From Achromobacter agilis (lineage in GTDB: Bacteria; Pseudomonadota; Gammaproteobacteria; Burkholderiales; Burkholderiaceae_B), in the NCBI RefSeq assembly GCF_900496965.1, contig NZ_UFQB01000019.1, positions 62,001-126,000 on the forward strand: a stretch of DNA of 64,000 nucleotides, given 5' to 3'. The notes below the pieces were generated by a model. That model had not been told where the DNA came from, searched no databases, and worked only from the letters and a program-made list of their open reading frames with translations. Numbering within the stretch: position 1 is the first letter of the stretch; every line of letters begins with the position of its first letter. This document shows, piece by piece, positions 53,899 to 62,420 of this stretch. A program made the position numbers and the translations under genes.

Positions 53899-54663
53899 CT
53901 ACGGCTTTTCCGCCGTGGCTGCCGCCGTGCGCAGTCGTGTTTCCGTGTTGTCGACGTGCGTGCGCGCCTGCTGCCGCGCAAGCTCCACATCGCCCTTCTC
54001 TATGGCGGCGAACAGCGCCTCGTGCTCCTTTTGCGCCTGGGCGCCGCGGCCGGCGATCTTGGCCGACCGCGAGCGCGAGACGCGCAGGTTCTTCTTGAGC
54101 AGCACCGCCAGGAAATCGAAGAAATTCAAGTAGTGTTCGTTGCGGGTCGCGCGCGCCACGCAACGATGGAACTCCATGTCGGCGTCCACGCCGACCGCCA
54201 CGTCCCCGGTGGCGATCGCATCGGCCATCTTGCGCAAGGCCCGGCGCATGGCGGCCAGGTCGTCCTCGCTGCGCCGCTGCGCCGCGAGCTGCGCGGCTTC
54301 GATCTCGAACCCCCGGCGCAATTCGACGATGCGCAACACCTGGTCGGCATCGCCGATATCGGCCGCCTGCATCCGCAGTACCGAGGGCCGCGCCGTCTGC
54401 ATGACGGTCAGGCCGCGGCCTTGCTTGCTTTGCACGATGCCATCGCCCTTCAGGCGCGAAACCGCCTCACGCAGCACGGTGCGCGAAACGCCCATGCGGG
54501 TGGCGATGATCTGTTCAGGCGGCAGCACTTCGCCCACCTGGTAGTCGCCGCTGGTAATCTCTTCCAGCAGCATTTCAGTCACGCGGTCGGTCAGATTGGG
54601 TTCCGACTGGACCGGCGCGACCGAGTCTTTTTTCAACAGTGATCGAGAAGCTGAAGTAGGCAT
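53899..54663 (-). CDS. GntR-family regulator, FCD/FadR subfamily
   Basis: The product has 254 residues. The winged HTH is at about residues 22-92 (LLEEITSGDYQVGEVLPPEQIIATRMGVSRTVLREAVSRLKGDGIVQSKQGRGLTVM), followed by a helical FCD domain with metal-binding candidates (DADMEFHRCVARATRNEHYLNFFDFLA). It is first in the dioxygenase transcription unit, 37 bp before the alpha gene, and is its likely repressor. No clear ribosome site is seen before the ATG at 54663. Confidence 0.9.
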   Translation of the reverse strand: MPTSASRSLLKKDSVAPVQSEPNLTDRVTEMLLEEITSGDYQVGEVLPPEQIIATRMGVSRTVLREAVSRLKGDGIVQSKQGRGLTVMQTARPSVLRMQAADIGDADQVLRIVELRRGFEIEAAQLAAQRRSEDDLAAMRRALRKMADAIATGDVAVGVDADMEFHRCVARATRNEHYLNFFDFLAVLLKKNLRVSRSRSAKIAGRGAQAQKEHEALFAAIEKGDVELARQQARTHVDNTETRLRTAAATAEKP

Positions 54664-54751
54664 AAGGAAGTTTCTGTCCGAAAACGTTCATCATTGCCAG
54701 CCCGCGTTGCCTCGGCTGTGTACGCCAGGCGCAAGGCGTCGGCGTTGAAAA

Positions 54752-54764
54752 TATGATAATCGTA
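54752..54764. promoter_or_regulatory. possible GntR operator
   Basis: TATGAT-A-ATCGTA is an imperfect dyad (one mismatch) in an AT-rich patch, 89 bp upstream of the GntR start. Its size suits FCD-type operators but the match is weak. Confidence 0.35.
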
Positions 54765-54899
54765 TAAAAAATCGGACGGATACTAGGGAAAGCGCGGATG
54801 CCTGGCCCCGGGCCCGGGCGGGAAATCGGTAGACTATGGCGGCCCGCCGCAATCCGGTCCCTCCATCGCACCGCTGATTGCGCACCACAGGAACCCGTC

Positions 54900-55259
54900 A
54901 TGGCCAACAGCCCGCGTACCTATTTCCTGAACCGCCTGCCGTCCGGCGAACTCGCGCGCATCCTGCTCGGCCGTGAACGGTTCTTCCTGGAAAACGTCGG
55001 CGACATGAATGGGACCTTGGCGGCGATCGAGGCGCATTGCCGGGAACATGGCCTGACGAGCCGGGTGTGCAAACAGCCCTACAACCCCGGCCTGTCGGGC
55101 TGGGACGCGCTTCTCCTCATCCCCGCCTGGACCGGTTTGCTTGCGGCCACGGCCCTGTCCCTCCTGGGCCTGCGCGGCCCGCGCGCCGATCTGGTCATCA
55201 CCCAGCGCAGCAACAGCCTGCTCGAAATACGCTACCGCCCCCCCATCGCACGCACTTGA
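54900..55259 (+). CDS. small membrane protein of unknown function
   Basis: The product has 119 residues from the ATG at 54900. A soluble N-terminal part (YFLNRLPSGELARILLGRERFFLENVGDMNGTLAAIEAHCREHG) is followed by one transmembrane helix (about 73-95, WDALLLIPAWTGLLAATALSLLGL) and a short positively charged tail. No family is recognised. It is divergent from the GntR regulator. An upstream frame start at 54798 would add a Pro/Arg-rich leader and is not used. Confidence 0.65.
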   Translation: MANSPRTYFLNRLPSGELARILLGRERFFLENVGDMNGTLAAIEAHCREHGLTSRVCKQPYNPGLSGWDALLLIPAWTGLLAATALSLLGLRGPRADLVITQRSNSLLEIRYRPPIART

Positions 55260-55321
55260 CGCAGCGCATCTCGCGGCCGATGCCAGACCGCTACACTATC
55301 CCATATATGGGGATGAAAAAC

Positions 55322-55960
55322 ATGAGAGACAGTGCCGCGCACGCAGGTGTACTCACCATCGACGACGCATTGCGCCTGGCGCAAACCTGGGCCGCCGCGC
55401 ATCACGCGGATGCGGACCGAAGCCGGAACTTCGCCGTCCAATGGCACCAGGACACCCCTGCCGCCAACAGGCGCGGCGACGCCTTGCTCCGGGACCTGGA
55501 GTTCTTTTTCCTGGCGGCCGCAAAGGACGCCGCCTACTGGCAGTCGGTCGGCGACTTTTCCGAAGAAGCCACGGGCGTCTGGGGCGTGCAGGCGCTCAAG
55601 GCGCTGGCTGGCCTGAATGCCGTGGGTTTGCTGGCGGCGGCGATTCTTTTGGCGGCGCGTGGCGGCTCTGCCTACACCGCCGGCTCGATCGGCGCCTGTA
55701 GCCTGTTCCTGGCGGGTGTGCTCCTGGCCTATCCCGCGCTCAGGCTCATCCAGATATCCCGCAGCCGCGCCAATGCCGCCGCGGCGTCCCAAAGCCGGGA
55801 GGCGGGCAGCGCGTCGACGTGGGAGCAGCTCCGGTCCGCGAACGACGCCAATCCCAATGTGGGCCGCAAGGAGCGCAAGCTGGCCGTCCGGCTGGCGGCG
55901 GCCATGGCCGCCACCGCCACGATAGGCTGCGCCGTGCTGGTGACGGCGGTCTGGCTCTAG
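55322..55960 (+). CDS. membrane protein of unknown function
   Basis: The product has 212 residues from the ATG at 55322, with GGGG ten bases upstream; an ATG at 55313 is too close to that site. Residues 1-95 are soluble and helical. Two transmembrane helices lie at about 97-140 ([37 protein letters not shown]), and a third ends the protein. The soluble part could be a small ligand-binding or partner domain. It follows the previous small membrane gene by 62 bp and may be its operon partner. I recognise no family. Confidence 0.65.
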   Translation: MRDSAAHAGVLTIDDALRLAQTWAAAHHADADRSRNFAVQWHQDTPAANRRGDALLRDLEFFFLAAAKDAAYWQSVGDFSEEATGVWGVQALKALAGLNAVGLLAAAILLAARGGSAYTAGSIGACSLFLAGVLLAYPALRLIQISRSRANAAAASQSREAGSASTWEQLRSANDANPNVGRKERKLAVRLAAAMAATATIGCAVLVTAVWL

Positions 55961-56306
55961 CGCCCCGCGGCAGCGACCACGGAAAGGCCGGCCACCGGAG
56001 CGGAGGCGCGACAAGGGCGCGCCGTTTGCCGTGACCCGCCCGCTCACGCTAGAATTTCGCGCGTTCCAGATCTTCCCGCCCTTCGCCTACCCATGTAACC
56101 GCGACACCCGACCTCTCAGCCTTCCACATCAAGGCCCTCTCTGCCAGAGGTCTGTCTCGCGCCGCTTCCTTTCCGCCGAGGGAAGCCGTCCATGGGGTGT
56201 CCCCCAAGCACGTCCAATCCGCCGTCCCCGCACGCCAATGCGTGCATGGGCAGCCACGCGCATCCGGCCTCTCGGCTCACTTCAAACATGCATCCATGCA
56301 CGAATC
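55961..56306. other. 346-bp leader region before the SulP gene
   Basis: The region is open on the plus strand in the SulP frame from 56031, but that stretch is Arg/Pro/Ser-rich and unlike the family, so it is treated as untranslated. No riboswitch consensus or intrinsic terminator was recognised. A regulatory role for the leader is possible but not shown. Confidence 0.35.
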
Positions 56307-57788
56307 ATGATCTCTAATTCCCCACGCCAGGAATGGCTGTCCAATATCCGAGGAGACCTTCTCGCCGGCCTGGTCGTCGCTCTTGCCCTCATCCCTGAAG
56401 CGCTCGCCTTTTCCATCATTGCAGGCGTCGATCCGCAAGTCGGCCTGTACGCGGCATTCAGCATCGCGGTCGTGACCTCCATCGCCGGTGGCCGGCCCGG
56501 CATGATCTCCGCAGCGACGGGCGCAGTCGCCCTGCTGATCACCTCCTTGGTCAAGGACCATGGCGTCCAGTACGTATTCGCCGCAGCGATCGGGGCGGGA
56601 ATCCTGCAGATCACTGCGGGATTCCTGAAACTGGGCGCACTGATGCGCTTTGTTTCCCGCTCGGTCATCACCGGCTTCATCAACGCCCTGGCCATCCTGA
56701 TTTTCCTAGCCCAGCTTCCTGAGCTGACCAACGCGCCCACTGCCGTCTACGTCCTCGTCGCGGCGGGCCTGGCCATCATCTACACCCTTCCGCGAATCAC
56801 GAAAGCGATTCCTTCGCCGCTGGTATGCATAATCGTCCTCACGGCCGTCACGATGCTCACGGGCCTCGACGTGCGGACCGTCGGGGATATGGGATCCTTC
56901 CCGAACGCGCTGCCGTCCTTCCTGGTGCCGGCCGTCCCCATGACCTGGGAAACGGTCCGGATCATCTTTCCCTACTCGCTCGCCATCGCGCTCGTCGGCC
57001 TGCTCGAGTCCCTGATGACCGCGTCCATCATTGACGACTTCACGGATACGCCCAGCGACAAGAACCGCGAATGCAAAGGCCAGGGAATCGCGAACATCGT
57101 CGCGGGGTTCCTTGGCGGCATGCCGGGCTGCGCCATGATCGGCCAGTCCGTCATCAACGTGAAGTCAGGCGGGCGCGGGCGGCTGTCGTCGCTCACCGCC
57201 GGCGTGCTGCTGCTCATCATGGTTGTGTTCCTGGGGCCGTGGGTAAAGCAGATCCCCATGGCCGCGCTCGTCGCCGTCATGATCATGGTGTCGATCAGCA
57301 CATTCAGCTGGCGCTCCGTCAAGGACCTCCTCACGCACCCGAAGAGCTCGTCCTTCGTCATGTTGACGACGGTCGTCGTGGTCGTCGCCACGCATAACCT
57401 CGCGATGGGCGTCCTGGCCGGCGTACTGCTCAGCGCGGTTTTCTTCGCATCCAAGGTGCAGCGCGTGCTCAGCGTCGCGTCCGCCCTGGAGGCCGACGGA
57501 GCGACCCGGAAATACACCATCCGCGGACAGGTGTTCTTCGCGTCGTCGGAGGCGCTGGTCTCCGAGTTCGACTTCAAGGAAGACATCAAGCGCGTATTGC
57601 TCGACCTTTCGCACGCGCACTTCTGGGACATCACCGCGATCGACACACTGGATCGCATCGTGCACAAATTCCGCAGGAACGGCGTGGAGGTCACGCTGCA
57701 TGGCCTGAACCGCGCAAGCACGACCATGGTGGAAAAATACGCAACGCACGACAAGCCCGAAGCTTGCCCCGCGCCGCCCTCCCACTGA
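56307..57788 (+). CDS. SulP-family anion transporter with STAS domain
   Basis: The product has 493 residues from the ATG at 56307. About 11-12 transmembrane helices carry the SulP marks [55 protein letters not shown] and the [12 protein letters not shown] / [20 protein letters not shown] region. The C-terminal ~90 residues are a STAS domain ([48 protein letters not shown]). Substrate may be sulfate, bicarbonate or a dicarboxylate. The start lacks a strong ribosome site. Confidence 0.9.
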   Translation: MISNSPRQEWLSNIRGDLLAGLVVALALIPEALAFSIIAGVDPQVGLYAAFSIAVVTSIAGGRPGMISAATGAVALLITSLVKDHGVQYVFAAAIGAGILQITAGFLKLGALMRFVSRSVITGFINALAILIFLAQLPELTNAPTAVYVLVAAGLAIIYTLPRITKAIPSPLVCIIVLTAVTMLTGLDVRTVGDMGSFPNALPSFLVPAVPMTWETVRIIFPYSLAIALVGLLESLMTASIIDDFTDTPSDKNRECKGQGIANIVAGFLGGMPGCAMIGQSVINVKSGGRGRLSSLTAGVLLLIMVVFLGPWVKQIPMAALVAVMIMVSISTFSWRSVKDLLTHPKSSSFVMLTTVVVVVATHNLAMGVLAGVLLSAVFFASKVQRVLSVASALEADGATRKYTIRGQVFFASSEALVSEFDFKEDIKRVLLDLSHAHFWDITAIDTLDRIVHKFRRNGVEVTLHGLNRASTTMVEKYATHDKPEACPAPPSH

Positions 57789-57801
57789 TCCCTCAGGGCT
57801 C

Positions 57802-57840
57802 TCATCCAGCCGTTCGCCGTTGCTGCGAACGGCTGGATGA
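57802..57840. terminator. strong hairpin after the SulP gene
   Basis: TCATCCAGCCGTTCGC (57802-57817), loop CGTTGCT, GCGAACGGCTGGATGA (57825-57840): a perfect 16-bp stem 14 bp after the stop. No T-run follows, so Rho-independent action is uncertain, but the structure is stable. Confidence 0.65.
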
Positions 57841-57957
57841 ACCGGCCGCCCCGCAACGCCTGGCGCCAGGTTTGCGAGCAAAGGCTTGTGATTAAAGCCT
57901 CGTGCTCAAAGACCGGTAAAGACCACGTGGACAGAGGCGGCAGAGGCCTGCGAAAAC

Positions 57958-57989
57958 AAAATGAAAAAGGCCGAAAATGAAAAAGGCCG
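57958..57989. repeat. two tandem 16-bp repeats at the outer edge of the distal repeat
   Basis: AAAATGAAAAAGGCCG occurs at 57958-57973 and again at 57974-57989, the second being the start of the 84-bp repeat. The extra copy is absent at the tRNA-proximal end. Confidence 0.85.
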
Positions 57990-58057
57990 TCAGTGATTTC
58001 TCATTGACGGCCTTTTGAACTACTGGTCGGGACGGCGAGATTCGAACTCGCGACCCC
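57974..58057. repeat. 84-bp direct repeat, distal copy (possible attachment site)
   Basis: It matches 61217-61300 in the same orientation with two substitutions (one in the hairpin, one in the tRNA part) at an offset of 3243 bp. It contains a terminator hairpin (57981-58016) and 34 bp of the tRNA-Pro 3' end. Confidence 0.9.
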
Positions 58058-58475
58058 AAGCCTCGTATTGATATCGGCCCGGCGTGCCGAGCCTTGCCGT
58101 GAACGTGCACGGTTCCCCGGAATATGCGTGCGTGGCCTGCACTTTCAGCACATTCCCGGAGACCACGACGCTCTGCTTGCCTACCCCGCAACTCCAGAAG
58201 CTCGTCGAGACCTCGGTAAACATCTGCTCCGCCACGAGCCTCGCGGGACGGCCCGCCGCTGCGGGAGCGACCCATTGGATGCGGACGCGGCAGCTGACGT
58301 GCTCGAAACCGACCTCATCCACGACGATCCGATAGGTGCCGGCGGCCGAACCTTCGGTCCAGCGTCCCCCCTGCACCACGCGCGTCGGCGAGGTGTCCGC
58401 CTGCGTTTCGGCTATCGCGCCGGCCGCCTGGAACGCCAGCAGAACCACCACCACAAGAGTTCTTACGACTTTCAT
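58020..58475 (-). CDS. exported small protein with chimeric tRNA-derived C-terminus
   Basis: The product has 151 residues with a Sec signal peptide (MKVVRTLVVVVLLAFQAAGAIAE) and AAGGATG before the ATG. The mature domain is beta-rich with two Cys (SCRVRIQW and SCGVGKQS) and another later, but I recognise no family. The last ~11 residues ([10 protein letters not shown] plus one) are read from the tRNA-Pro fragment at 58024-58057, whose translation gives this familiar artefact peptide. The true C-terminus was probably lost at the junction. It is the last gene of the minus-strand cassette operon. Confidence 0.7.
   Translation of the reverse strand: MKVVRTLVVVVLLAFQAAGAIAETQADTSPTRVVQGGRWTEGSAAGTYRIVVDEVGFEHVSCRVRIQWVAPAAAGRPARLVAEQMFTEVSTSFWSCGVGKQSVVVSGNVLKVQATHAYSGEPCTFTARLGTPGRYQYEAWGREFESRRPDQ
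58024..58057 (-). pseudogene. tRNA-Pro 3' fragment
   Basis: The 34 bp correspond to the CCA end, 3' acceptor strand, T-arm and variable region of tRNA-Pro(GGG), with one substitution in the T-stem side. The anticodon arm, D arm and 5' acceptor are absent, so it cannot encode a tRNA. Homology stops abruptly at 58057. Confidence 0.92.
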
Positions 58476-58487
58476 CGCATCCTTGCC

Positions 58488-58763
58488 TCATACGGTCAGC
58501 GCAATGACCAGCGCCAGAAGGGCGACCGTCATCAAGGCCCCGGCGACGCCAGCCGATGGCCGATAGTCAGGTCCTGCGCCCTGATCCTTGAACTGGAATG
58601 GCCAGGCCCGGAATACATACAAGCTGCCCGCGAACGCGGCCGCGGCCAGCAAGGCCCACAAGACTGCATACACCAACGGCTTTCCCCCATTTTCCAGCGC
58701 CGGGCGCGCGGCGACGATCAAGGCAGGCCATACCCGCTGATCCATCTGGAGCATCGTGCGCAT
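58488..58763 (-). CDS. small membrane protein
   Basis: The product has 91 residues and two transmembrane helices (about 27-52 and 70-90). The start is uncertain among ATGs at 58763, 58754 and 58745; none has a strong ribosome site. It lies 18 bp from the YrbL-like gene and 12 bp from the exported protein gene on the same strand. It has no recognised family. Confidence 0.6.
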   Translation of the reverse strand: MRTMLQMDQRVWPALIVAARPALENGGKPLVYAVLWALLAAAAFAGSLYVFRAWPFQFKDQGAGPDYRPSAGVAGALMTVALLALVIALTV

Positions 58764-58781
58764 CGCGATCCGGCTGCGGTC

Positions 58782-59501
58782 TCACGACAACTTGCGCGTC
58801 AGCTCGCCGTACTTGCGCAGCAGGCGCCGCCGGTTGAGCGACTTGCTCCAGGCATACAGCGGCAGCAGTTGCTTGGGTCCGAAGCCGTCCACCAGATAAA
58901 GCCCTTCCCGCCCGCTCGCGTTGAAGCCGACGACGATATTGCGCGCACTGACATCGTTGAAGATCACGTGCGCATCGATCAGGCCTCCGAAGAACGCCTG
59001 CAGCTTCCCCTGCAATTCAGGCCCGAATCCCTGCTGCGCCACAATCTGCTTCAGCGTCGGCGCGGGATCGCCATAAGCGTCGACGATACGCTCCACCACC
59101 AGGCCCAGCCCTTGCGAGGTCAGGGCCAGACCAGAGATGCGCGCCATCAGAATATTGCCTTGCGGCAGCCCTTGCTGCACCGTGGTGGCCACGTATTCGA
59201 TCAATTCGGAAATGAAGACGCGGTGCGCATCCTCGCGCAGCAGGCGCTTGTGCCAGGGACGCTTGCGGCCGGGTTCGTTGATGCGCGAGCGGTTGATGAT
59301 CTTGACGAGCAACGACTTGTCACTGGGATGTAGGTAAACGTCGCGCTCGCTCCCCGTTGCCACCAGGGTGGCCTGGGTCAGGTCCATGACCTGGAACGGG
59401 CAACAGGAAAACGCGGGCAACGGCGCGGCCGTGAGAACCGCGGCTTCAAGCGCGATGGGAGCCTGCAAGGCCACGTCATGCTGGGCAGGTGTCTGAAACA
59501 T
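58782..59501 (-). CDS. YrbL/PF10707-family kinase-like protein
   Basis: The product has 239 residues from the ATG at 59501 (TGAGG upstream); a Met at 59387 is an alternative where the family homology begins. It shows kinase-like sequence: LVATGSERDVYLHPSDKSLLVKIINRSR (nucleotide lobe with Lys), IFNDVSARNIVVGF (catalytic-loop-like Asp and Asn) and YLVDGFGPKQ (DFG-like). YrbL proteins belong to a PhoP-linked group of unknown activity. In this cassette it may modify LPS or another envelope component. It follows the glycosyltransferase gene by 9 bp. Confidence 0.8.
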   Translation of the reverse strand: MFQTPAQHDVALQAPIALEAAVLTAAPLPAFSCCPFQVMDLTQATLVATGSERDVYLHPSDKSLLVKIINRSRINEPGRKRPWHKRLLREDAHRVFISELIEYVATTVQQGLPQGNILMARISGLALTSQGLGLVVERIVDAYGDPAPTLKQIVAQQGFGPELQGKLQAFFGGLIDAHVIFNDVSARNIVVGFNASGREGLYLVDGFGPKQLLPLYAWSKSLNRRRLLRKYGELTRKLS

Positions 59502-59510
59502 GGCCGGACC

Positions 59511-60659
59511 TCAGCGCGCCCACCGGCCCGAGCGTCCCGCGGCCTTGGCGTGCTCCTGCGCAAGCCAGAGCCGGTACACCTGCTCGGTACGCTCGGCCAG
59601 GCCGGCCAGCGAGAACTTGCCTTCGGCGCGCGCCATTCGAGTGCCGGCAACGCCCATGCGCGCCCGCAAATCGCCGTCGTCCAGCAATTGCTCCAGCGCG
59701 GCCCTGAGCCCGGGGATATCGCCCGGGGGCACCAATATGCCCGTCTCGCCGTCTCGCACCATTTCGCTCACCCCTCCCACATCGACCCCAACGACGGGCA
59801 GCCCCGCCGCGGCGGCCTCCACGTAAACCGTGCCGGACGCTTCCTTCTGCGTCGCCAGCGCGAAGATGTCGCTTCCCGCCAGGATATTGGCCACGTCATG
59901 GCGAAAGCCCAGCATGTGGATACGATCCGCGAGGCCGATATCCTCGATCAATGCCTGCAACTGCTCGAACAGCGGCGAACCGTTGCCCACCAGCACCAGG
60001 TGCACTTGCGGCCTCGTCTCCATCAAGGGGCGCAGCGCCTCGATGAGTTCCCGATGCCCTTTGGTCGCGCGCAGGATCGCCACGCAGCAAACCACGATGG
60101 CGTCCTCCGGCAAATTCAGTTCCTCGCGCAGGGTCGATTGGATATCCGTCGGCGGCAACGTGATGGGTGAGTAGATCGTTGCCACCCGGTTTGCCGGCAC
60201 ACCCCGTTCGATGAGGGTTTCCCGGACATGATTGCTGACCGTGCTGACACGATGCGGCACCCATGTGTAGGCCAGCATGGAGTTGACCCGATTGGTCAGG
60301 TGGCGGGTGCGCACGATCAGCGGCGTCCCCGCCATGCGCGCGCCCAGCCCGGCCAGCAAGGTGTCTATGCGGCTATGGGTATTGAGCACGTCGAAGCACC
60401 CTTCCCGCAGAATGCGGCGAACCTTGGGCGCGCCGCGCAGCAGGTTCATGAGACCGCCCATGGGCAGCGTATGCACCTTGATGCCCGCATCGGTCGCGGC
60501 CTTGAAAAGCTTCGCCTCGGGTCTACAGATCAGTTCCACGCTATGTCCGCGTTCCCGCATCGCCCGCATTTCCTTGAGAATGCGGCGCTCCTGGCCTGCG
60601 AAGCCGAGCGCGGCCTCGGAATGTACGATGCGCAAAGAACGGTCCGTCGAGGAAGGCAT
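59511..60659 (-). CDS. GT4-family glycosyltransferase
   Basis: The product has 382 residues from the ATG at 60659; a longer frame upstream is not used. The N-terminal GT-B half begins LRIVHSEAALGFAGQERRILKEMRAM and includes LNTHSRIDTLLAGLGARM. The C-terminal nucleotide-sugar half has EASGTVYVEAAAAGLPVVGVDVGGVSEMVRDGETGILVPPGD, the E-x7-E motif typical of GT4. It transfers a sugar from an NDP-sugar, probably to LPS core or another glycan; acceptor unknown. It is first in a four-gene minus-strand unit bounded by the 84-bp repeats. Confidence 0.9.
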   Translation of the reverse strand: MPSSTDRSLRIVHSEAALGFAGQERRILKEMRAMRERGHSVELICRPEAKLFKAATDAGIKVHTLPMGGLMNLLRGAPKVRRILREGCFDVLNTHSRIDTLLAGLGARMAGTPLIVRTRHLTNRVNSMLAYTWVPHRVSTVSNHVRETLIERGVPANRVATIYSPITLPPTDIQSTLREELNLPEDAIVVCCVAILRATKGHRELIEALRPLMETRPQVHLVLVGNGSPLFEQLQALIEDIGLADRIHMLGFRHDVANILAGSDIFALATQKEASGTVYVEAAAAGLPVVGVDVGGVSEMVRDGETGILVPPGDIPGLRAALEQLLDDGDLRARMGVAGTRMARAEGKFSLAGLAERTEQVYRLWLAQEHAKAAGRSGRWAR

Positions 60660-61216
60660 GATATATGGCGGCGCGCTTCGCCCAAAAACAACGAAAACGT
60701 CACCGTAACGACTTGAAGATGTCATCGACTCTAAAGGCCGACAAAACACGGCGCAAGTCGGGCATCTCTAGTAAAACAGGCGCAATCGCGCACTGAGCGG
60801 CAGCAATCCGCGCTCGAAAAAAGCGCGGCGGATGGGCCGAAAAAGCACTGTTTCCCCTGGGGCGAAACGGTTCACGACGCGCTTTCCTCGCCATGGCCGC
60901 GCGCCTCTAAAAACGCCCTCCTGGCGGCCCTTCTTTTGCGTATGCGGAAATCAGTGTTCCGCCCCAGAGGCCTATCTGGCGGGCATTTGTCGCAAACACA
61001 CCACAAAGGACTGGCACTTTTTTGCGTGGAGGGCTATCGAAGTCAAACAGCGTCTTGCCGCGAAAGGGTGAGGGGTTTTCCAGCCGCCTTCGGGTGTTTT
61101 TTTGGCCTATTTTTTGCCTATTTATTTTCGGCTTATATATTCTTGGCCCATACCTTTCGGCTGGCGTTCTTTGGCAGCATTCTTTGGCAGCGCTCTTCAA
61201 CCAAATTACTTCGGCA
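60660..61216. other. AT-rich gene-free stretch inside the repeat-bounded cassette
   Basis: The 557 bp lack a supported gene and hold the promoter of the glycosyltransferase operon. The 61080-61215 part is much more AT-rich than the rest of the window, with runs such as TTTTTTTGG and a 13-bp tandem repeat (TTCTTTGGCAGC at 61167 and 61180). Short open frames on both strands have no ribosome site or family resemblance. Confidence 0.55.
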
Positions 61217-61223
61217 AAAATGA

Positions 61224-61259
61224 AAAAGGCCGTCAGTGATTTCTCACTGACGGCCTTTT
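61224..61259 (-). terminator. intrinsic terminator of tRNA-Pro
   Basis: AAAAGGCCGTCAGTGA (61224-61239), loop of four, TCACTGACGGCCTTTT (61244-61259): a perfect 16-bp stem. Read on the minus strand it follows the tRNA by 7 bp and is trailed by a T-tract. Confidence 0.92.
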
Positions 61260-61266
61260 GAACTAC

Positions 61267-61345
<79 letters not shown>

Positions 61346-61586
61346 AGAAAAAGAGTATAGCAGAACAAAAAAATGTTTGCACGCATTCGTGCAAAAAAAG
61401 TGCTGAATACTCAAAAAAATTTGCGCCCCGTGTTCGTCGATCGCATCAAATGCATGCGGGTGACGACGCGCGGAGCGCAAGGCATTGCTGCTGGCGGCGC
61501 GCAGCGCTTCGAACGTGCGCGCGTTGCCGGTACTGCGAAGAAACGGTATGTCGAACAAGAAGCGGCGCAACGCGCCGCGTTTGCTC

Positions 61587-62018
61587 TCAGGCTGCCGGCG
61601 TCGCGCTGGCGCTGCTTGCGCCAGCGGCGTTGGCCGCGGTGCCCAGGGCTTCGGCCAGCATCGTCGAGACGTTGCCCAGCTCGTTGCGCAAGGCTTGCAT
61701 CTCGGCGCCGGACAAGCGCACGGCCGCGTCCTGATCGTGCGGCACGTCGCGCGCATCGCCCAGGCGATTGCGCGCACCGCTGATCGTGAAGCCTTGTTCG
61801 TACAACAAGGAGCGGATGCGGCGGATCAGCAGCACTTCGTGATGCTGGTAATAGCGGCGATTGCCGCGCCGCTTCACCGGCTTGAGCTGCGTGAATTCCT
61901 GTTCCCAATACCGCAAGACATGAGGCTTGACGCCACACAGGTCGCTGACTTCACCGATGGTGAAGTAACGCTTGGCGGGAATGGGCGGTAAGGTGACGGT
62001 GGATTCTGTACGTGTCAT
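61587..62018 (-). CDS. MerR-family regulator next to ihfA
   Basis: The product has 143 residues. The N-terminal MerR HTH is [69 protein letters not shown]. It has no metal-binding Cys cluster and ends in an Ala/Ser-rich tail. This short MerR gene directly after ihfA is a conserved arrangement in beta- and gammaproteobacteria; its target is unknown. Confidence 0.92.
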   Translation of the reverse strand: MTRTESTVTLPPIPAKRYFTIGEVSDLCGVKPHVLRYWEQEFTQLKPVKRRGNRRYYQHHEVLLIRRIRSLLYEQGFTISGARNRLGDARDVPHDQDAAVRLSGAEMQALRNELGNVSTMLAEALGTAANAAGASSASATPAA

Positions 62019-62075
62019 AAGAGAATTTTATGCCGCGATACGTCGAGTGCCGATAACAATTACCGACAAAGCGTA

Positions 62076-62417
62076 TCACTCCGCGGCGTCGTCGGATGCA
62101 ACAGGCACCGCCTGCTCCACCACGCTCTTGAGTTTCTGACTCGCATGGAAGGTAACCACGCGGCGTGCGGCGATGGGAATGGTCTCGCCGGTTTTGGGAT
62201 TGCGGCCGGGGCGCGGCGGTTTGTCGCGCACCTGGAAATTGCCGAAGCCCGAGAGCTTCACGGAATCTCCGCGCGCCAGGGCGTCGCGGATTTCCTCGAA
62301 GAAAGTATCGACGATGTCCTTGGCTTCACGCTTGTTAAGGCCGACCCGCTCAAAGAGCAGTTCGGCCAGCTCGGCCTTGGTCAGGGTGCGTGGCTCGGCA
62401 AGCATACTGTTCCCCAT
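62076..62417 (-). CDS. ihfA: integration host factor alpha subunit
   Basis: The product has 113 residues from the ATG at 62417; the ATG at 62405 has a better-placed GGGGAA. It is a canonical HU/IHF fold: [86 protein letters not shown]. The arm motif with conserved Pro ([10 protein letters not shown]) bends DNA. With IhfB it acts in recombination and transcription. It starts 3 bp after the pheT stop, so the two are cotranscribed. Confidence 0.97.
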   Translation of the reverse strand: MGNSMLAEPRTLTKAELAELLFERVGLNKREAKDIVDTFFEEIRDALARGDSVKLSGFGNFQVRDKPPRPGRNPKTGETIPIAARRVVTFHASQKLKSVVEQAVPVASDDAAE

Positions 62418-62420
62418 GGT

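Noticed and set aside
56031-56306. N-terminal extension of the SulP frame
   Set aside because: It is Arg/Pro/Ser-rich and unlike the family, whose homology begins just after the ATG at 56307.
58024-58057. Second functional tRNA-Pro gene
   Set aside because: Only the 3' third is present; the anticodon and 5' acceptor are missing.
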